8,693 bases of DNA from Chitinophagales bacterium (GTDB taxonomy: Bacteria; Bacteroidota; Bacteroidia; Chitinophagales; UBA10324), in assembly GCA_013695775.1 (NCBI GenBank), contig JACCZV010000121.1, forward strand, positions 1 to 8,693, given 5' to 3'. Below the pieces are notes generated by a model. The model searched no databases. It was not told the DNA's origin and saw only the letters and a program-made list of their open reading frames with translations. The translations under genes and the position numbers were made by a program. Below, in pieces: positions 6,619-8,693 of this stretch (position 1 is its first letter; every line of letters starts with the position of its first letter).

Positions 6619-7887
6619 ATGGATCTGCTGATACGTGCAGTACAGATTATAGATACTTCCTCACCCTTTCACCTTCAAACAAAAGATATTCTGATTCAGA
6701 AGGGAAAAATCATTTCTATCAAAGATAAAATTGATGCTGCTGACCACACAGAAATTTTCGATGCGGTGGGCACATGTATTTCTCCTGGCTGGTTCGATCT
6801 GTATGTGCATCTGTGCGACCCCGGATATGAATATAAGGAGGACATCAGCAGCGGTTCAAAGGCCGCGGCTGCTGGCGGGTTCACCGGTCTTGCGGCATTA
6901 CCCGACACTAAACCGGTGATTGATTCGAAGTCGGACGTTGAGTATATTCTTAACCGGGCCAAAGGAGTGATAGTCGATATCTATCCTGTCGGTGCTGTTA
7001 CGAAAAACTGTGAGGGCAGGGAACTCGCTGAGATATATGACATGGCCAATGCTGGTGCCATTGCATTTTCTGATGCGCAACATGCCATTGCGGACTCCGG
7101 ATTAATGATGCGGTGTTTGTTATATGTGAAGAAAATCGGAAGTGTTATTCTTAGCTATCCCCATGATAATTCGATTGCCCCCCTGGGAGTTATGAACGAA
7201 GGTGTTAGCAGTGTGACGTTAGGAATGGCAGGCATACCCGCTATGGCCGAAGACCTTTTGGTAGTGCGCGACATCGAGCTGGCCTCATATACCGGTTCTC
7301 GTCTGCATTTCAGTTGCATCTCTACTAAATCAGCTGTAGACCGGATACGTGAAGCAAAGCGGAAAGGAATTCCGGTAACGTGTGGTATAAATCCCGTTCA
7401 TCTTGTATTAGATGATGAGGCATTACACGATTATGATAGTAATCTTAAGATATACCCACCATTGCGGAGTAAGAAGGACATCTTTGCACTGAAAGAGGGT
7501 TTAAAGGATGGAACAATCGATGTGATCTGTTCTGCCCATCAGCCACAAAATGAAGAGCGAAAAAAGGTTGAATTTGAATATGCTGAACCGGGCATCATCA
7601 ATTTGCAAACATGCTTTTCCTTAGCCTATGAGGCACTTAAAGATATTATGAAGATCGAATCAGTAATTGAAAAATTTGTATTGAATCCACGTAAGATTTT
7701 GGGTCTGCCTATACCCGTTATAGAAGAAAACACCTTAGCAAATTTTACTATATTTGATCCAGAGAAGCAATGGGAATTAAAGCGTGACAACATCCTGAGT
7801 AAATCGTTTAATTCACCCTTTATAGGAAGAGCTATGCAGGGGAAAGCCATCGCGATCTACAACAATAACCAATTTCAAATAAGCTAA
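6619..7887 (+). CDS. Dihydroorotase-like amidohydrolase homologue, probably non-catalytic
   Basis: The 422-residue sequence aligns by eye over its whole length with class I dihydroorotases (pyrimidine synthesis): an N-terminal small beta domain, SPGWFDLYVHLCDPG (55-69), EDISSGSKAAAAGGFTG (74-90), FSDAQ (150-154), LGMAGIPAMAED (201-212), KIYPPLR (277-283), and a C-terminal return to the beta domain. Key positions differ. The HxH metal motif reads Tyr62-Val-His64, the substrate Arg after it is Cys66, the His of the LHxxHxST block is Cys233 (LHFSCIST), the PHH motif is PVH (259-261), and the catalytic Asp of the DHAPH motif is Ala306 (AHQPQ). Asp152 and His182 may be kept. This pattern argues against a working zinc centre. 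In some bacteria inactive dihydroorotases (PyrC', PyrX) serve as structural partners of aspartate transcarbamoylase, and that is a possible role. The ATG immediately follows the upstream stop, and the next gene starts one base after its own stop, pointing to translational coupling. Confidence 0.85.
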   Translation: MDLLIRAVQIIDTSSPFHLQTKDILIQKGKIISIKDKIDAADHTEIFDAVGTCISPGWFDLYVHLCDPGYEYKEDISSGSKAAAAGGFTGLAALPDTKPVIDSKSDVEYILNRAKGVIVDIYPVGAVTKNCEGRELAEIYDMANAGAIAFSDAQHAIADSGLMMRCLLYVKKIGSVILSYPHDNSIAPLGVMNEGVSSVTLGMAGIPAMAEDLLVVRDIELASYTGSRLHFSCISTKSAVDRIREAKRKGIPVTCGINPVHLVLDDEALHDYDSNLKIYPPLRSKKDIFALKEGLKDGTIDVICSAHQPQNEERKKVEFEYAEPGIINLQTCFSLAYEALKDIMKIESVIEKFVLNPRKILGLPIPVIEENTLANFTIFDPEKQWELKRDNILSKSFNSPFIGRAMQGKAIAIYNNNQFQIS

Positions 7888-7888
7888 T

Positions 7889-8416
7889 ATGCAACCTCGT
7901 AAATCTGCCTTAAGCACTGCCTCAAAGTATGCGATCATCACTGCACTGGCAATGTTTATTTTCTCAATTATCCTCTACCTCACCAACATGTACCTCAATC
8001 AAAGCATAAGCTGGCTTTCATATGCCATAATGCTTGCAGGATTGATCTTCGCTGTTAAAGACCGTAGAGATAAAGATTTAGAAGGGTATATTTCTTTTGG
8101 AGAGGCCTTTAAAACAGGTTTTTTATTTTGTTTAGTAACAGGTGCAATAGGAACGGTTTTCAGCCTGTTGATGATGAAGTTTATCGCACCGGAAATGATT
8201 ACTGAAATTTTGAAAAAAGCGGAGTCAGATATGATTAACAATGGCATGCCTGATGAACAAATCAAAATGGCTATGGAATATACTCGTAGATTTACTACTC
8301 CGATATGGATTGCGATCTGGGGTCTGGTAGGCAGTGCCGTTATTGGGGCAATTCTATCCTTAATTGTAGCTGCGGTATTTAAAAAAGAAAGTAATCAGCT
8401 GCAGCAACCGCAATAA
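7889..8416 (+). CDS. DUF4199 family integral membrane protein
   Basis: This is a 175-residue protein with four predicted membrane helices (about 14-34, 40-56, 72-98 and 138-164). GYISFGEAFKTGF (66-78), just before the third helix, is the most recognisable DUF4199 block. Helices 3 and 4 are separated by a charged stretch (100-135) containing MITEILKKAESDMINNGMPD. The family is confined largely to Bacteroidota and has no established function. The gene begins one base after the dihydroorotase-like stop and ends eight bases before the glycosyltransferase start. From memory, the neighbouring order of DUF4199 with a dihydroorotase-like gene and a GT2 gene recurs in this phylum, hinting at an envelope or lipid-carrier role, which is inference. 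Confidence 0.85.
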   Translation: MQPRKSALSTASKYAIITALAMFIFSIILYLTNMYLNQSISWLSYAIMLAGLIFAVKDRRDKDLEGYISFGEAFKTGFLFCLVTGAIGTVFSLLMMKFIAPEMITEILKKAESDMINNGMPDEQIKMAMEYTRRFTTPIWIAIWGLVGSAVIGAILSLIVAAVFKKESNQLQQPQ

Positions 8417-8424
8417 ATCTCTTC

Positions 8425-8693
8425 ATGCATATTTCCGTTGTTGTCCCGCTTTTAAATGAGCAGGAATCGTTGCCGGAGCTGGCCGCATGGATTGAACAGG
8501 TGATGCTTGCTAATCGGTATCAATATGAAATAATATTTATTGATGATGGTAGCCGGGACAGATCGTGGGAGATGATAGAGCAATTATCTGAAACCAACTC
8601 TCAGATAAAAGGCATCAAGTTTCGCAGAAACTATGGAAAATCCGCGGCGCTGAGCGAAGGTTTCAATGTTGCTACCGGCGATGTAATAGTAAC
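8425..8693 (+). CDS. Family 2 glycosyltransferase (DPM/GtrB-like), 3'-truncated by window
   Basis: The frame is open from the ATG at 8425 to the right edge, so only 89 residues are visible. They begin MHISVVVPLLNEQESL and carry the GT-A fold hallmarks: the nucleotide-binding VVVPLLNE (5-12), IIFIDDGSRDRSW (36-48) with the first Asp pair Asp40-Asp41, and GIKFRRNYGKSAALSEGF (63-80). The FRRNYGKSAAL block is typical of dolichol/undecaprenyl-phosphate mannose or glucose transferases (DPM1/GtrB-like) that load a sugar from an NDP donor onto a polyprenyl phosphate at the inner face of the membrane. The second DxD motif and any C-terminal membrane helices would lie beyond the window. It is the fourth gene of the tight operon, eight bases after the DUF4199 stop. 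The family is certain; sugar and acceptor are not. Confidence 0.93.
   Translation, partial: MHISVVVPLLNEQESLPELAAWIEQVMLANRYQYEIIFIDDGSRDRSWEMIEQLSETNSQIKGIKFRRNYGKSAALSEGFNVATGDVIV

Noticed and set aside
6616..6621. Possible fusion or frameshift between the batA-like and dihydroorotase-like genes because they abut without a gap
   Set aside because: The upstream protein ends normally after a C-terminal membrane helix and the downstream protein starts with a complete N-terminal domain, so they are two intact genes.

Overview
The window reads as chromosomal DNA of a member of the Bacteroidota, probably from the Chitinophagales/Sphingobacteriales side. The reasons are the AT-rich composition, intergenic start regions without clear Shine-Dalgarno motifs, a TAnnTTTG-type promoter element, Bacteroidota-style lipoprotein signals, and the gene set BatA-like / dihydroorotase-like / DUF4199 / GT2. 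The genus assignment is inference. Every gene I can support lies on the + strand. No tRNA, rRNA, CRISPR, insertion sequence or phage gene is visible.

Region 1 (1-875) is the 3' part of a gene for a protein with ATP-grasp-like features; its start lies outside the window. Region 2 (924-4323) is a redox, heme and copper block. It holds a membrane-anchored thioredoxin-fold (redoxin) protein with a CPFC motif, then a protein joining a c-type cytochrome motif (CTRCH) to a type II copper monooxygenase (PHM-like) module, then heme A synthase (CtaA/COX15 type). The first two look like the separated halves of a redoxin-cytochrome-monooxygenase polypeptide that I recall as a single chain in other bacteria. 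The third supplies heme A to terminal oxidases.

Region 3 (4591-8693) is a very tight operon. It encodes a BatA-like membrane protein with a vWA domain, a dihydroorotase homologue that has lost several metal and substrate ligands, a DUF4199 membrane protein, and the beginning of a family 2 glycosyltransferase of the polyprenyl-phosphate sugar transferase type. Intergenic gaps are 0, 1 and 8 bases, so co-transcription and probable translational coupling are expected.

The two gene-free stretches (1503-1770 and 4324-4590) are AT-rich and share a recurring GTAATT/AATTAC motif, partly as inverted repeats. I found no unmistakable novel system. The most rewarding items are the split redoxin/cytochrome-monooxygenase pair, the catalytically degenerate dihydroorotase inside an envelope-type operon, and the unclassified ATP-grasp-like protein.
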